Notes: generated by a model not told the origin, from the sequence alone. Positions 46,623-56,478 are shown, counted from the stretch's first letter. The stretch: DNA of 64,000 nucleotides from Tessaracoccus flavescens (GCF_001998865.1 NZ_CP019607.1:496001-560000); one strand, 5' to 3'. Numbers and translations are program-made.

Positions 46623-47940
46623 CGCGGATGTGGCGCTCCAGTTCCCACGGGGTGACCTGGCGGCGGTAGGCCGCGAACTCCTCGCGCTTGTTGCGCAGGA
46701 AATACTCGTAGACGTGCTCGCCGAGGGTCTCGGCCACGAGCTCCGACTCCTCCATCAGGCGCACCGCCTCGTCGAGGTTGTGCGGAAGCTCGCGCACGCC
46801 GAGCGCCTTGCGCTCCCGGTCGCTGAGCCGCGACACCTCGTTCTCGCTCTCCTCGGGCAGCGGGTACTCCTCCTCGATGCCCTTGAGGCCTGCGTTGAGC
46901 AGGACGGCGTAGGCGAGGTAGGGATTGACGGCGGAGTCGACGGCGCGGTATTCGATCCGCGCCGAGGACGTCTTGCCGGGCGTGAACTGCGGGATCCTGA
47001 CCAGCGCGGACCGGTCGGCGCGGCCCCAGCACGCGAACTGCGGTGCCTCGGACCCGGAGACCAGTCGCTTGTACGAGTTGACCCACTGGTTGGTCACGGC
47101 CGTGATCTCCGGCGCGTGGCGCAGCAGGCCGGCGATGAAGTGCTTCGCCGTCTTCGAGAGGTTGTACTCGTCCGAGGCGTCGTAGAAGGCGTTGGTGTCA
47201 CCCTCGAACAGCGACATGTGGGTGTGCATGCCGCTTCCCGCGAACTCGGAGAACGGCTTCGGCATGAACGTGGCGTGGATGCCCTGGCTGACGGCGACCT
47301 CACGGACCACGACGCGAAACGTCATCACGTTGTCTGCCATGGTCAGAGCGTCGGCGTAGCGCAGGTCGATCTCGTGCTGGCCCGGCGCCGCCTCGTGGTG
47401 GCTGAACTCGACCGAGATGCCCATCTGCTCGAGCATGGTGATCGCGTCGCGGCGGAAGTCGGTCCCGTCGCCGAGCGTCGTGTGGTCGAAGTAGCCGCCC
47501 TCGTCGAGGGGCTCCGGAGGCAGCAGGTTGCGCAGCAGAAAGAACTCGATCTCGGGATGGATGTAGTAGGTGAACCCCATGTCGCTCGCCTTCTGCATCG
47601 CGCGCTTGAGCACGAAGCGGGGGTCGGCGTAGCTCGGGGACCCGTCGGGCAGCTTGATGTCGCAGAACATGCGCGCCGTCGAGCGGCCCGCCTGGCGCCA
47701 CGGGAGCACCTGATAGGACGAGGGATCGGGATGGGCGACCATGTCGGACTCGTAGACGCGGGCGAAGCCTTCGATGGCGGAGCCATCGAACCCGACACCC
47801 TCCGCGATCGCCCCTTCGACCTCCGCAGGCGCGATCGCCACGGACTTCAGCGAGCCGAGCACATCGGTGAACCAGAGCCGCACGAACCGGATGCCGCGCT
47901 CCTCCATCGAGCGGAGGACGAACTCAGTCTGCCTATCCAT
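46615..47940 (-). CDS. glnA2: Glutamine synthetase-like protein GlnA2
   Basis: 441 residues, shorter than GlnA. It keeps GFDGSAIEGF, HPEIEFFLL, HEIDLRYADALTMADN, GSGMHTHMSLF and EYRAVDSAVNPYLA. In the region of the adenylylation loop it reads PLPEESENEVSRLSDRERKALG with no tyrosine, so GlnE should not modify it. In mycobacteria glnE and glnA2 are also neighbours. Some GlnA2-type enzymes are weak glutamine synthetases and other GS-like paralogs act on polyamines, so the substrate needs care. Confidence 0.88.
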   Translation of the reverse strand: MDRQTEFVLRSMEERGIRFVRLWFTDVLGSLKSVAIAPAEVEGAIAEGVGFDGSAIEGFARVYESDMVAHPDPSSYQVLPWRQAGRSTARMFCDIKLPDGSPSYADPRFVLKRAMQKASDMGFTYYIHPEIEFFLLRNLLPPEPLDEGGYFDHTTLGDGTDFRRDAITMLEQMGISVEFSHHEAAPGQHEIDLRYADALTMADNVMTFRVVVREVAVSQGIHATFMPKPFSEFAGSGMHTHMSLFEGDTNAFYDASDEYNLSKTAKHFIAGLLRHAPEITAVTNQWVNSYKRLVSGSEAPQFACWGRADRSALVRIPQFTPGKTSSARIEYRAVDSAVNPYLAYAVLLNAGLKGIEEEYPLPEESENEVSRLSDRERKALGVRELPHNLDEAVRLMEESELVAETLGEHVYEYFLRNKREEFAAYRRQVTPWELERHIRVM

Positions 47941-48017
47941 GCCCGCAAGTGTGCCCGCCGGATGTTACAACCGCGTGACGACCGGAGCGTGAGACGAGGT
48001 CAACCTAGACTTGCCCC

Positions 48018-48851
48018 ATGGCTCAGCCCGGCTGGTATCCCGACCCCGAAGGCGGCCCGACCCCGCGCTGGTGGGACGGCCGTTCCTGGGCACCACGACC
48101 TCACGGCTCCGGGCAGCCTCCGAAGGGACGCGGAGGCCTCATCATCGGCCTCGCGATCGGCGTCGTGTTCGTCGGCCTCCTGGCGGGGTTGCTGATCCTG
48201 CGTCCGTGGGACGGCACCGCCCCCGTCGGCACGGACACCCGCACCGCCCGGCCGACCGGGACGCAGTGGGACGAGCGCAAGACCTCCCCCGATCCCGACG
48301 AGGAGGGCTCCGAGCGCCCCTGCCCCATGGCCGAGGGGGACGACTTCGTGCGCGGAAGGGGCAACACGTTCACCTCGAGCGGGATGAGCTTCGACGGCGT
48401 GAGCGGATGGGAGGACTCGCTCGGCTGGTCGCTCGACTTCGCGACGCAGCGCACCGGCCAGGAGCAGTGGGTCGCCGAGGGCTGGGTCGCCGCGATCGCC
48501 ATGGGCGGCCTCGACGTCGACGAGTACTCCTCCGATCCGCGCACCGCCGCGTCCCAGGTGGCCGACTGCATGTCGAGCTGGGTCTACGAGGGGCTGCTCG
48601 GCCGCAGCGAGCTGACCGACGACCGCGCCTACACGACAAGCGACGGCGTCGCGGGCTGGCTGCTGGAGTACAACTACTGGAACAACGACGACGTCGAGCT
48701 CGAGAACATCGAAGGCGACGTGGTGGTCTTCCTCGTGCTCGACACCGGCGACCCGCAGCGGCTGACCATCTTCCACTCGCAGGTCCCGATCGGCGACGAT
48801 GCCCTGGCCACGAAGGTCGATGCGGCCCAGTCCTCGCTGCGTCGCGCCTAG
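48018..48851 (+). CDS. DUF2510-containing membrane-anchored protein A
   Basis: 277 residues. The N-terminus QPGWYPDPEGGPTPRWWDGRSWAP is a DUF2510 module, followed by one membrane helix (about 42-62). The linker contains [15 protein letters not shown], then an outward domain with two cysteines (PCPMAEG, VADCMSSW). The next gene is a paralog with the same linker. TAGACT (48006-48011) six bases before the ATG suggests a leaderless mRNA. Function unknown. Confidence 0.8.
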   Translation: MAQPGWYPDPEGGPTPRWWDGRSWAPRPHGSGQPPKGRGGLIIGLAIGVVFVGLLAGLLILRPWDGTAPVGTDTRTARPTGTQWDERKTSPDPDEEGSERPCPMAEGDDFVRGRGNTFTSSGMSFDGVSGWEDSLGWSLDFATQRTGQEQWVAEGWVAAIAMGGLDVDEYSSDPRTAASQVADCMSSWVYEGLLGRSELTDDRAYTTSDGVAGWLLEYNYWNNDDVELENIEGDVVVFLVLDTGDPQRLTIFHSQVPIGDDALATKVDAAQSSLRRA

Positions 48852-48904
48852 CCGTGCGTGTCGCGTGCCGGGGCGGCGCTCCCACCGTCACCTAAACTGG
48901 CCCC

Positions 48905-49747
48905 ATGGCACAGCCGGGTTGGTACGCAGATCCCACGGCGCCTGACGGTCGCAGGTACTGGGACGGTCAGCGCTGGATCGACCCGACCCCGCAGAAGAAG
49001 ACGCCGGCCACCTGGTTGTGGCTGGGGATCGCGCTCGTCGTGGTTGCGAGCATCGTCGCCGCACTGATCCTGTGGCCCAGTGCCGGGAACCCCTTCGCAG
49101 CCACGCCCGAGGACACCCGCACCGCCCGACCGACCGGCACCCAGTGGGACGAGCGCCAGCCGTCGGAGACGCCGACTCCCACCCCCGTCGAGACGGGCTT
49201 CGGCGAACCGATCGACTGCCCCACCGCCGAAAGTTCGCCGCGCAGTGAGGTGAGAGACGGGAGGCTGTCGAGCGCGGGCCTGTCCATCGAGGCGCCGCGC
49301 GGCGAATGGACCGACTCTCCGGCCTACATCGACTGGATGCACGACGACAACTCGATGATCCGCTCGATCGCTCCCGGCTGGATCAGCAACGTGAACCTCG
49401 GCTACATCAAGGTCTCCGACGGCTTCTCCGACTCGCTGCCGCAGGCGGCCGAACAGTTCATCACCTGCATGGCCTCCTCCGGCATGTTCGAGAGCTTCGA
49501 GAAGCGCGAGGTGCTGCGCAACGAGGACTTCAGCGTCTCCGGCAGGATCGGCTGGCGGCTGACCTCGAACATCTACGTCAGCAACCAGCGCCACAACAAC
49601 ATCGAGGGCGACACCGTCGATGTCGTGCTCGTGCCGACCGAAGACAAGGACAAGATCGCCGTCTACGTCACCTGCGCGACGATCGACCTGAGGGACAATC
49701 AGGAAGAGACGAACCAGATGCTGCAGTCCCTGCGCTGGGACGGCTGA
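48905..49747 (+). CDS. DUF2510-containing membrane-anchored protein B
   Basis: 280 residues with the same plan as protein A: DUF2510 ([25 protein letters not shown]), one membrane helix (about 38-58), the identical linker [15 protein letters not shown], and an external domain with cysteines ([24 protein letters not shown]). Outside these blocks the two proteins are divergent, indicating an old tandem duplication with a conserved linker. TAAACT (48893-48898) gives it its own leaderless promoter. Function unknown. Confidence 0.8.
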   Translation: MAQPGWYADPTAPDGRRYWDGQRWIDPTPQKKTPATWLWLGIALVVVASIVAALILWPSAGNPFAATPEDTRTARPTGTQWDERQPSETPTPTPVETGFGEPIDCPTAESSPRSEVRDGRLSSAGLSIEAPRGEWTDSPAYIDWMHDDNSMIRSIAPGWISNVNLGYIKVSDGFSDSLPQAAEQFITCMASSGMFESFEKREVLRNEDFSVSGRIGWRLTSNIYVSNQRHNNIEGDTVDVVLVPTEDKDKIAVYVTCATIDLRDNQEETNQMLQSLRWDG

Positions 49748-49802
49748 CGACGGCGCTTCACCGCTGGGTGCTCCGCACACCGCAGCACTAGACTTGGGCC
49801 TC

Positions 49803-50651
49803 GTGAACCCAGTGACCGCGTACGACATCACCCCCATCCGCGACGTCCCCCGCTCCATCCGACGCCCCGAGTACGTGGGCCGTCCGGCGCCCGAGCGCTA
49901 CACAGGCTCGGATGTGCAGAGCGACGAGGTGATCGAGAGGATGCGCGTCGCGGGTCGGATCGCGCACAGCGCGATGATGGAGGCGTCGAAGGCGATCGCC
50001 CCCGGAGTCACCACCGATGAACTCGACCGCGTGGCACACGAGTACATGCTCGATCACGGCGCCTATCCGTCGACGCTCGGCTACCGCGGGTTCCCCAAGT
50101 CGATCTGCACCTCCGTCAACGAGGTGATCTGCCACGGCATCCCCGACCTGCGTCCGCTCGAGGACGGCGACCTGGTCAAGATCGACTGCACGGCCTTCAT
50201 CGACGGGGTGCACGGCGACAACTGCGGCACCTTCTTCTGCGGAGACGTCGACGAGGAGTCGCGGCTGCTCGCGGAGCGCACCCAGGAGGCGATGAACCGC
50301 GCCATCCGCGCGGTGAAGCCAGGCAGGCCGATCTCGGTGATCGGGCGCGTGATCGAGGCCTACGCGAAGCGCTTCGGCTACGGCGTGGTGCGCGACTACA
50401 CCGGCCACGGCGTGCACACCGCCTTCCACTCCGGACTCGTGATCCTGCACTACGACGAGCCGCGCCTCAACACGGTGCTGCAGCCGGGCATGACGTTCAC
50501 CATCGAGCCGATGCTCACCCTCGGCTCCGCCGAGACCGAGCAGTGGGACGACGACTGGACGGTCGTGACCGTCGACGGTTCTCGCTGCGCCCAGTTCGAG
50601 CAGTCGCTGGTGGTCACCCCCGACGGCGCCGAGGTGCTGACCGCCCCCTGA
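49803..50651 (+). CDS. map: Methionine aminopeptidase, type I
   Basis: 282 residues from GTG 49803. Metal ligands are visible: Asp in [10 protein letters not shown], Asp in HGDNCGTF, His in [11 protein letters not shown], Glu in FTIEPMLT and Glu in QFEQSLVVT. The ~35-residue N-terminal extension before the catalytic domain is usual for actinobacterial MapB-type enzymes. It removes initiator methionine. TAGACT (49789-49794) eight bases before the GTG supports this start over the in-frame TTG at 49794. Confidence 0.95.
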   Translation: MNPVTAYDITPIRDVPRSIRRPEYVGRPAPERYTGSDVQSDEVIERMRVAGRIAHSAMMEASKAIAPGVTTDELDRVAHEYMLDHGAYPSTLGYRGFPKSICTSVNEVICHGIPDLRPLEDGDLVKIDCTAFIDGVHGDNCGTFFCGDVDEESRLLAERTQEAMNRAIRAVKPGRPISVIGRVIEAYAKRFGYGVVRDYTGHGVHTAFHSGLVILHYDEPRLNTVLQPGMTFTIEPMLTLGSAETEQWDDDWTVVTVDGSRCAQFEQSLVVTPDGAEVLTAP

Positions 50652-50701
50652 GCGGACAATTCCTCTCAACCAACCGGGGAGGGGAACCCGTAGTGGTGGG
50701 T

Positions 50702-51223
50702 ATGAAAGGCACAGATGCAGACGAGGCGTTCAACGGCTTCGTCACCGCACACTCACCGGCCCTGCGCCGCACGGCGTACCTGCTGACCGGGTCGACGTCC
50801 GCGGCCGAGGACCTGCTGCAGGACGCGCTGGTCAAGCTGTGGCTCGCCTGGCACCGGGTGGAGGCATCCACCGCGAGCGCCTACACACGTCGGATCATGG
50901 TCAACCTGGCCACCGACCGTTGGCGGCGCAGGCGTTACGCGACGGTCCCCGTCGAGGAGGCCGAACGCTTCGCCGACCAGGGCGCCGCCCGCACCTTCGA
51001 GGCGAGCGAGGACCGCGCGTTCATCGTCGGCCAGCTCGCCCAGCTGTCTGCGAAGGAGCGCGCCATCGTGGTCCTGCGCTACTACCACGACCTCGCCGAG
51101 GCAGACGTCGCGGAAGCGGTCGGCTGCTCGGTCGGCACGGTCAAGTCCACCTGTTCCCGCGCGCTGGCCCGCATCCGTACCCGTGCCGAGGCCGCGCTGA
51201 TCACCTCGAGGAGCACCTCATGA
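50702..51223 (+). CDS. SigE-family ECF RNA polymerase sigma factor
   Basis: 173 residues from ATG 50702. Region 2 (FNGFVTAHSPALRRTAYLLTGSTSAAEDLLQDALVKLW) and region 4 (LSAKERAIVVLRYYHDLAEADVAEAVGCSVGTVKS) match the actinobacterial SigE group of ECF factors. The next gene, overlapping by ATGA, encodes a membrane protein that probably serves as its anti-sigma factor or sensor. Upstream GGGGAACCC could be part of an autoregulated ECF -35, but this is weak. Confidence 0.9.
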   Translation: MKGTDADEAFNGFVTAHSPALRRTAYLLTGSTSAAEDLLQDALVKLWLAWHRVEASTASAYTRRIMVNLATDRWRRRRYATVPVEEAERFADQGAARTFEASEDRAFIVGQLAQLSAKERAIVVLRYYHDLAEADVAEAVGCSVGTVKSTCSRALARIRTRAEAALITSRSTS

Positions 51224-52149
51224 CCCCCATGGATGAGAACGAACTGCGCCGCGAACTCGCGCAGGTCACCGTCCCGCAGCGTGACGACTCCGCCCTCACG
51301 GCCTCCGTCATCGCACGTGGACGCGGAATCAAGCGCCGAAGGGGCATCGTGGCCGCCCTGGCCGTCGCCCTCGTTGCGGTCGGCGGCATCGGGCTTGGCG
51401 TCTCGCTGATGCCCGGCGAGACGACCGCCCCGGCCACGGCGTCGCCTTCGCCCGCCCCGTCGCAGACGCAGGCCCCGACTGTGCAGTCGCCGTCGCTGCC
51501 TGCACCTTCCGCGTCGGCAAGTCCCAGCCCGACGGCGCCGGCCTTCACCCCCGTCTGGACCGACCCGGGAAAGCTGCCCGGCCAGATCGGGGACCTCGGC
51601 GGCTGGGTGCTCCCCCTCGACTCGCATGAGCCGGCGATCGCGGAGGAGAGCCTCGAGGCGCAGGACACCGAGGTGTTCTGCCTCCAGCAGCCGTTGACCT
51701 TCCCCGCCCTGACCCAGCTGACGGGTGGCCACACGATGGTGCTGAATGCGCCGACGTCGGTCGAGTGGCAGACGGTGCTGATCTTCCGCGACGAGGCCTC
51801 GGCGGTCGAGTTCATGACCCAGCTGAGGGAGCAGGGACAGGCCTGCCTCGATGCGGGGATCACCGAGCCGACCGTTGCCGATGGCATCGCTTATCGATCG
51901 GTCCCGACCTTCCGTGAACTGGAGGATCTGGGAGACGAGGGCATCGTGCTCGGCGGTTACTCGGAGGTCTCGCACGACGATCAGCGCAGTTGGGGGCTCG
52001 CCCCTGATGCCTCCGCGGGCTTCTGGGCACGGGAGGGCAACGTGGTCGGCGCCGCCTTCCTCGGCGGCGAGGCGGCTGGCGACATGGCGGTCAACGAGAC
52101 CATCGGCAAGGAGCTCTTGGCGAACCTCGAGCAGATCCTCGAGGGCTGA
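51220..52149 (+). CDS. Membrane-anchored partner of the SigE-type sigma factor
   Basis: 309 residues from ATG 51220. A short cytoplasmic segment (about 1-40, MDENELRRELAQVTVPQRDDS) is followed by a single membrane helix (about 42-62), a Ser/Ala/Pro-rich linker and a ~200-residue external domain. This layout and the ATGA overlap with the sigma gene fit an anti-sigma factor or an envelope sensor, though no zinc anti-sigma motif is present. The external domain is not recognised. Confidence 0.7.
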   Translation: MTPMDENELRRELAQVTVPQRDDSALTASVIARGRGIKRRRGIVAALAVALVAVGGIGLGVSLMPGETTAPATASPSPAPSQTQAPTVQSPSLPAPSASASPSPTAPAFTPVWTDPGKLPGQIGDLGGWVLPLDSHEPAIAEESLEAQDTEVFCLQQPLTFPALTQLTGGHTMVLNAPTSVEWQTVLIFRDEASAVEFMTQLREQGQACLDAGITEPTVADGIAYRSVPTFRELEDLGDEGIVLGGYSEVSHDDQRSWGLAPDASAGFWAREGNVVGAAFLGGEAAGDMAVNETIGKELLANLEQILEG

Positions 52150-52195
52150 GCCACCTGGGGCGACGGCGGTGCGCCGCAGCGGCTAGCCTGTTGCG

Positions 52196-52999
52196 GTGCA
52201 CCGCCGACTCGTCTCAAGCAACCTCCGGATCCAGGTCTCCGCGACGGCCCAGCTCGTCTTCTCCGTGGCAGTCAGTGCCGAACATGAACCGGCGCAGGAA
52301 CGACTCAGCCTCACGGTCGACGGGGACCCGATCGACGTCGAGGAGCTCCTTGCACCCAACGGTGGGCGGCTGCACCGCGCGGTGAACGTACCGGTCGGCC
52401 AGCTGATCGTCGACTACGCGGCGACGATCGACGGCCAGGCGCCGCCCGCGCCGCTGCAGGGCATCGACGAGGTGCTCTACACGCGCCCCTCGCGCTACTG
52501 CGACTCCGACCGGTTGGCCGCCCTCAGCGGCGCCCACTTCGACGGCCTCGAGGGAAGTGCGCTGGTGTCTGCGGTGCGGGCCTGGGTGCACGACAAGATC
52601 GCCTACCGCTCCGGGTCCAGCCGCGGCGTCGACGGCGCGCTCGACACGTATATTGCCCGCGCGGGCGTGTGCCGCGACTTCTCGCATCTGGCGATCGCCT
52701 TCCTGCGCGCCAGGAACGTTGCGGCCCGGTTCGTGTCGGTCTACGCACCGGGGCTGAAGCCGATGGACTTCCACGCCGTCACCGAGGTCTGGCTCGACGG
52801 GGCCTGGCAGCTGTTCGACGCGACCGGCCTCGCCCCGCGGCAGGCGATGGTGCGGATCTGCACCGGGCGCGACGCCGCGGACACGGCCTTCATGACCACG
52901 TTGGGCGGCCGCACCCAGCTCGAGTCGGTCCGCGTGGAAGCACAGATCGACGGGGACCTGCCGAGCGACGACGGCCTCGGGCTGAGCCTGCTGAGCTGA
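52196..52999 (+). CDS. Transglutaminase-like protein A
   Basis: 267 residues from GTG 52196. Catalytic triad motifs: Cys in RAGVCRDFSHLAIAFLRA, His in MDFHAVTEVW and Asp in LFDATGLAP. An N-terminal beta-rich domain (about 1-100) precedes the core. Proteins of this type are peptidases or amide transferases found beside ATP-grasp amidoligases. It is convergent with protein B, leaving three bases between the stops. TAGCCT (52184-52189) six bases upstream suggests leaderless expression. Confidence 0.88.
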   Translation: MHRRLVSSNLRIQVSATAQLVFSVAVSAEHEPAQERLSLTVDGDPIDVEELLAPNGGRLHRAVNVPVGQLIVDYAATIDGQAPPAPLQGIDEVLYTRPSRYCDSDRLAALSGAHFDGLEGSALVSAVRAWVHDKIAYRSGSSRGVDGALDTYIARAGVCRDFSHLAIAFLRARNVAARFVSVYAPGLKPMDFHAVTEVWLDGAWQLFDATGLAPRQAMVRICTGRDAADTAFMTTLGGRTQLESVRVEAQIDGDLPSDDGLGLSLLS

Positions 53000-53002
53000 G
53001 GC

Positions 53003-53953
53003 TCAGAGCTCGAGGTCGAGCGTCTGCATCCGCGGCAGCCGGTCGCCGTCCATCTGCACCACGTCGACCCCGACGTCGAGCCGCGAGGTGACCGCCTCGG
53101 TCACGACGATCCCGCGCAGCGGGCTGACGTCGGCGAAGTCCCTCCCCCATGCCGTGACCAGGTAGCGCGAGTCGGCGAACTTGCCGTTGGTCGGGTCGAT
53201 GTCGATCCAGGACCCGTTGGGCGCGAGCACCGAGATCCAGGCGTGGGAGGCGTCGGAGCCCTCCAGCTTCTCCTTGCCGGGAGGGGCGATGGTCTCGATG
53301 TAGCCCGACACGTAGCGGGCCGGGATGCCGAGGCTGCGCAGCACGGCGATGCCGAGATGCGCGAAGTCCTGGCAGACGCCCGCGCGCAGGTCGAGCAGTT
53401 CGTCGACGGTGGTCCGCACGGACGTGGCGCCTGGCCGGTAGGCGAAGTCGCGCCGGATCCCGCGGGTGAGCTCGCTGATGGCCTGGCCGAAGCCGAGGTC
53501 GGGGTCGAGGATGGTGTCGCTGTAGGAGGCGAGCCGGGGCGGCGCGGTCACGTGTCTGCTCGGCAGGCCGTAGACGGCGCGGTCGAGCCGCAGCGCCGGA
53601 TTGCCGGCGATGGCCCGCGTGGCGGAGGCGAGGCTCCACGTGTCGAGCAGGTCGACGTCCACCTCCGGCCAGGCGACGTCGATCACCGCCTCCTTCACCA
53701 CCTCGAACTGGGTGTGCGGGTAGTGGATCTCGAAGTAGTGGCTGAGGTTGCCGAACCGGTCGACGTGCTCGGTGTGCAGCAGCGGCTCGGGGAGGATGCC
53801 CGCGCCGTGGGCGACGACGCGCTGGCTAGGTGTCTCCCGCGGGCTGAGGAATCCCCGCTCGTGGCACATGGTGACAGCGTCGGAGTAGAAGTAGCTGGTG
53901 CGGTGCTTGAGGAAGTAGCGACGAGCCGTCAGGTTCTCCGGTAGCTGCCTCAC
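53003..53953 (-). CDS. Transglutaminase-like protein B
   Basis: 316 residues. The N-terminal beta-domain (RYFLKHRTSYFYSDAVTMCHERGFLSP) is the typical transglutaminase_N segment. The triad lies in RAGVCQDFAHLGIAVLRS, SDASHAWISVLAP and WIDIDPTNGK. Its GTG overlaps the stop of the ATP-grasp/alpha-E gene by GTGA, so the two are coupled and probably act together. In known clusters this protein follows the alpha-E protein, as here. Confidence 0.92.
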   Translation of the reverse strand: MRQLPENLTARRYFLKHRTSYFYSDAVTMCHERGFLSPRETPSQRVVAHGAGILPEPLLHTEHVDRFGNLSHYFEIHYPHTQFEVVKEAVIDVAWPEVDVDLLDTWSLASATRAIAGNPALRLDRAVYGLPSRHVTAPPRLASYSDTILDPDLGFGQAISELTRGIRRDFAYRPGATSVRTTVDELLDLRAGVCQDFAHLGIAVLRSLGIPARYVSGYIETIAPPGKEKLEGSDASHAWISVLAPNGSWIDIDPTNGKFADSRYLVTAWGRDFADVSPLRGIVVTEAVTSRLDVGVDVVQMDGDRLPRMQTLDLEL

Positions 53954-56436
53954 GACGACTCGCCTCCGTCCGACCAGCCGCTGAGGATGGCCCGCCTCGG
54001 CGCGCTGCGGGTGAGATGGGTGCGGCTGAGCTCGTCCGCGATGCCGCGCAGCTCCTTCCTGATCTGCGCGAGGGTCGGCGCGAGGCTGCGGTCGATGACA
54101 TGCCCCGCGAGGTCGGTCTCGCGGACCGAGTCGGCGAGACTCTCGACCCGACCGGCGAGCCCGTCGTCGCCGAGCAGGAGCAGGTCGTCGCCGAGCCGGT
54201 CGAGCTGGAAGGCCACGGCGCGCGGGTTGCTGCGGTCGGAGACGAGCAGCTGGGTGGCGGCGACGGTCGGCTTGCGGTGGGACTGGCCCGCCGCCGAGCG
54301 CCTGCGCTGCGTGATGAGGGACTCCCCCGCGTCGAGGACGGCGTCGACGAGCTGGTTCTCGACGACGGCGGCGTGGTCGGCGCCAAGGGTGGCCTCGACG
54401 AGGCCGAGCATCCGCTGGGCGCGCTCGAGCCGCAGGCCTGCGTCGAGGAAGGCCCAGGTGGCGTCGCGGGTGAGGCTTTCGGCCTGGATGCCCGCCAGGG
54501 CGAGGGTGCCGTCGATCAGGTCGTCGAGGACGCCCGCGAGGTCGCGCCGCCGTGCCGCATCGCCGACCCGGTCGTCGAGCTGGGCCAGCACGTGCCAGAG
54601 ATCCCCGGACATCAGGTCGGGCACCTCGTGCGCCGCAGCGCTCAGCCGTCGGAGGCTGTGGGCGACCGAGCCGCGCTGGTCCGCCTCGGTGATCGCGGTG
54701 CGGATGCGCTTGTGGGCGACGGGCAGGTCGTCGACGCCGAGGTCGAGGCCCGTGATCTGCTGCCCTGCGCGCAGCATGGCCGCGAGCACCTGTGCCCCGC
54801 GGGAGGCCGGGCGGCGTCCGTGGTCGCGCGCGAGGTCGAGGCAGAGGCGCAGCAGCCGGATGGTGGAGTCGGCGCGCTCGGTGTAGCGGCCGAGCCAGAC
54901 CAGGTTGTCGGCGACTCGCGGCGCGATGGACGCGCGCCCGGCCGCGACGACCCCTCCGTCGAAGCTGGTGGCCCAGGTCTCAGCGGCATCCTCGGGGTCG
55001 AGCACCCAGACGTCCTTGGCGATGGCGTCCGCGTCGTTGCTGATGGTGAAGCGGTCATCGGGGGCGACCCTGGCCAGGCCGCCCGGAAGGAACTCGTGGC
55101 CGCGGTCGACGCTGACGCCGAAGGTGCGCAGCACGATCCGCCGTGGGACGAGGCCGTCGTCGGTCACGACCGGGGCGGTGGAGAGGTGGACCGGCTCCTG
55201 CCCGCACCAAGCCCACGGTTCCGCCGCGATCCGAGCCCGCAGGTCGGCCCGGGTGGCGTCGTCGAGTTCCCGACCGGGCAGCGGGGCGATTCGTCGGGTG
55301 CGGTCGATCGGCTTGATCAGCAGGTCGTCGAGGTTGGCGAGCACATGGCCGCGGGCGGCGTCGTCGCCGCACCACCACGTCTGCGCCGAGGGCAGGAGGA
55401 GGTCTTCGCCGAGCAGTTGGCGGGCGAGGGTCGGCAGCAGGCCGAGCAGGGCCGGGTTCTCGAGCACTCCGCTGCCGATCGGGTTGACGGTGGCGACGTT
55501 GCCGAGCCGGGCGGCCTCCAGCAGGCCTGCGAGGCCGAGCTGGGAGTCGCTGCGGAACTCGAGCGGGTCGATCAGTTCGGAGGCCACGCGGCGCAGGATG
55601 ACGTCGACGAGTTCGCGCCCGTCGGGCGAGTTGATCCAGACCTGGCCGTCGCGCAGCACGAGATCCTCCGCCTCGACGAGCGCGTAGCCGAGCAGGGTGG
55701 CGATGAAGCCCTGCTCGTAGGCGGTGGCATCGGAGGCGCCCGACCACATCAGCACACCCCTCGGCGTGTGTCCGTCGCGGGGTGCAAGCTGCTGGAGCGC
55801 GGCGCGCATGGCGGAGAAGTAGCTACGCAGACGGGCGGGCCGGGCGTCGTGGTGGAGATCGCCCATGATGCGCGAGGTGATCCGACGGTTGGCCATGGCG
55901 TAGCCGGCGCCCGCCGGGGTGCCGGTGCGATCACCGAGCACGGTCCACTCCCCCGTCGAGGAACGACCGAGGTCGGTTGCGACGAGCGGGAGCCAGGTCT
56001 CACCAGGAACGGGGATCCCGCACGCCTGGTGCAGGAACTCCTGATGCCCCCACACGATCTCTGCAGGGATCGCGCCCGAGGAGAGCAGCCGCTGGTCGCC
56101 GTAGATGTCGGCGAGCACGAGGGAGAGCAGCCGAGCGCGCTGGGCGAGGCCAGCCTCGAGCCGGTCCCACTCCTGGGCGGTGAGGATCACGGGCAGCGGG
56201 TCGATGATCCAGCGCCTGCCCGACTCCCCGCCGTAGAGGATGCCCTCGTCCCGGACGAGGTCTGCCATCTCCGCCCGAGCCACTACGAGGCCGTCGAGGC
56301 CGAGCGCCTCCATCGTCGCGGCGAGCGGCTCCTGGTCCGGACGGAGCCCGGACGTCGAGGTGAGCTCGTCCCAGTGCGCGGTGAGCCTGGCGCGGTAGGC
56401 GGCCAGCTCGTTGGTCGCGGTCGCCTCGGCAGTCAC
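53950..56436 (-). CDS. Circularly permuted ATP-grasp/alpha-E fusion protein
   Basis: 828 residues. The N-terminal ~480 residues are a circularly permuted type 2 ATP-grasp domain (DEGILYGGESGRRWIIDPLPVIL, GVLMWSGASDATAYEQGF, NPIGSGVLENPAL), predicted to be a peptide or amide ligase. The C-terminal ~330 residues are an alpha-E helical domain (RVADNLVWLGRYTERADSTIRLLRL). In many genomes these are two genes; here they are fused. It is coupled to transglutaminase B. TAGGGT (minus, 56444-56449) seven bases before the GTG gives a leaderless promoter, 30 bp from IS copy 2. The substrate is unknown. Confidence 0.92.
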   Translation of the reverse strand: MTAEATATNELAAYRARLTAHWDELTSTSGLRPDQEPLAATMEALGLDGLVVARAEMADLVRDEGILYGGESGRRWIIDPLPVILTAQEWDRLEAGLAQRARLLSLVLADIYGDQRLLSSGAIPAEIVWGHQEFLHQACGIPVPGETWLPLVATDLGRSSTGEWTVLGDRTGTPAGAGYAMANRRITSRIMGDLHHDARPARLRSYFSAMRAALQQLAPRDGHTPRGVLMWSGASDATAYEQGFIATLLGYALVEAEDLVLRDGQVWINSPDGRELVDVILRRVASELIDPLEFRSDSQLGLAGLLEAARLGNVATVNPIGSGVLENPALLGLLPTLARQLLGEDLLLPSAQTWWCGDDAARGHVLANLDDLLIKPIDRTRRIAPLPGRELDDATRADLRARIAAEPWAWCGQEPVHLSTAPVVTDDGLVPRRIVLRTFGVSVDRGHEFLPGGLARVAPDDRFTISNDADAIAKDVWVLDPEDAAETWATSFDGGVVAAGRASIAPRVADNLVWLGRYTERADSTIRLLRLCLDLARDHGRRPASRGAQVLAAMLRAGQQITGLDLGVDDLPVAHKRIRTAITEADQRGSVAHSLRRLSAAAHEVPDLMSGDLWHVLAQLDDRVGDAARRRDLAGVLDDLIDGTLALAGIQAESLTRDATWAFLDAGLRLERAQRMLGLVEATLGADHAAVVENQLVDAVLDAGESLITQRRRSAAGQSHRKPTVAATQLLVSDRSNPRAVAFQLDRLGDDLLLLGDDGLAGRVESLADSVRETDLAGHVIDRSLAPTLAQIRKELRGIADELSRTHLTRSAPRRAILSGWSDGGESS

Positions 56437-56478
56437 GGCGACAACCCTACTGCCGCCCGGCCGGGCACTCCACCGACT

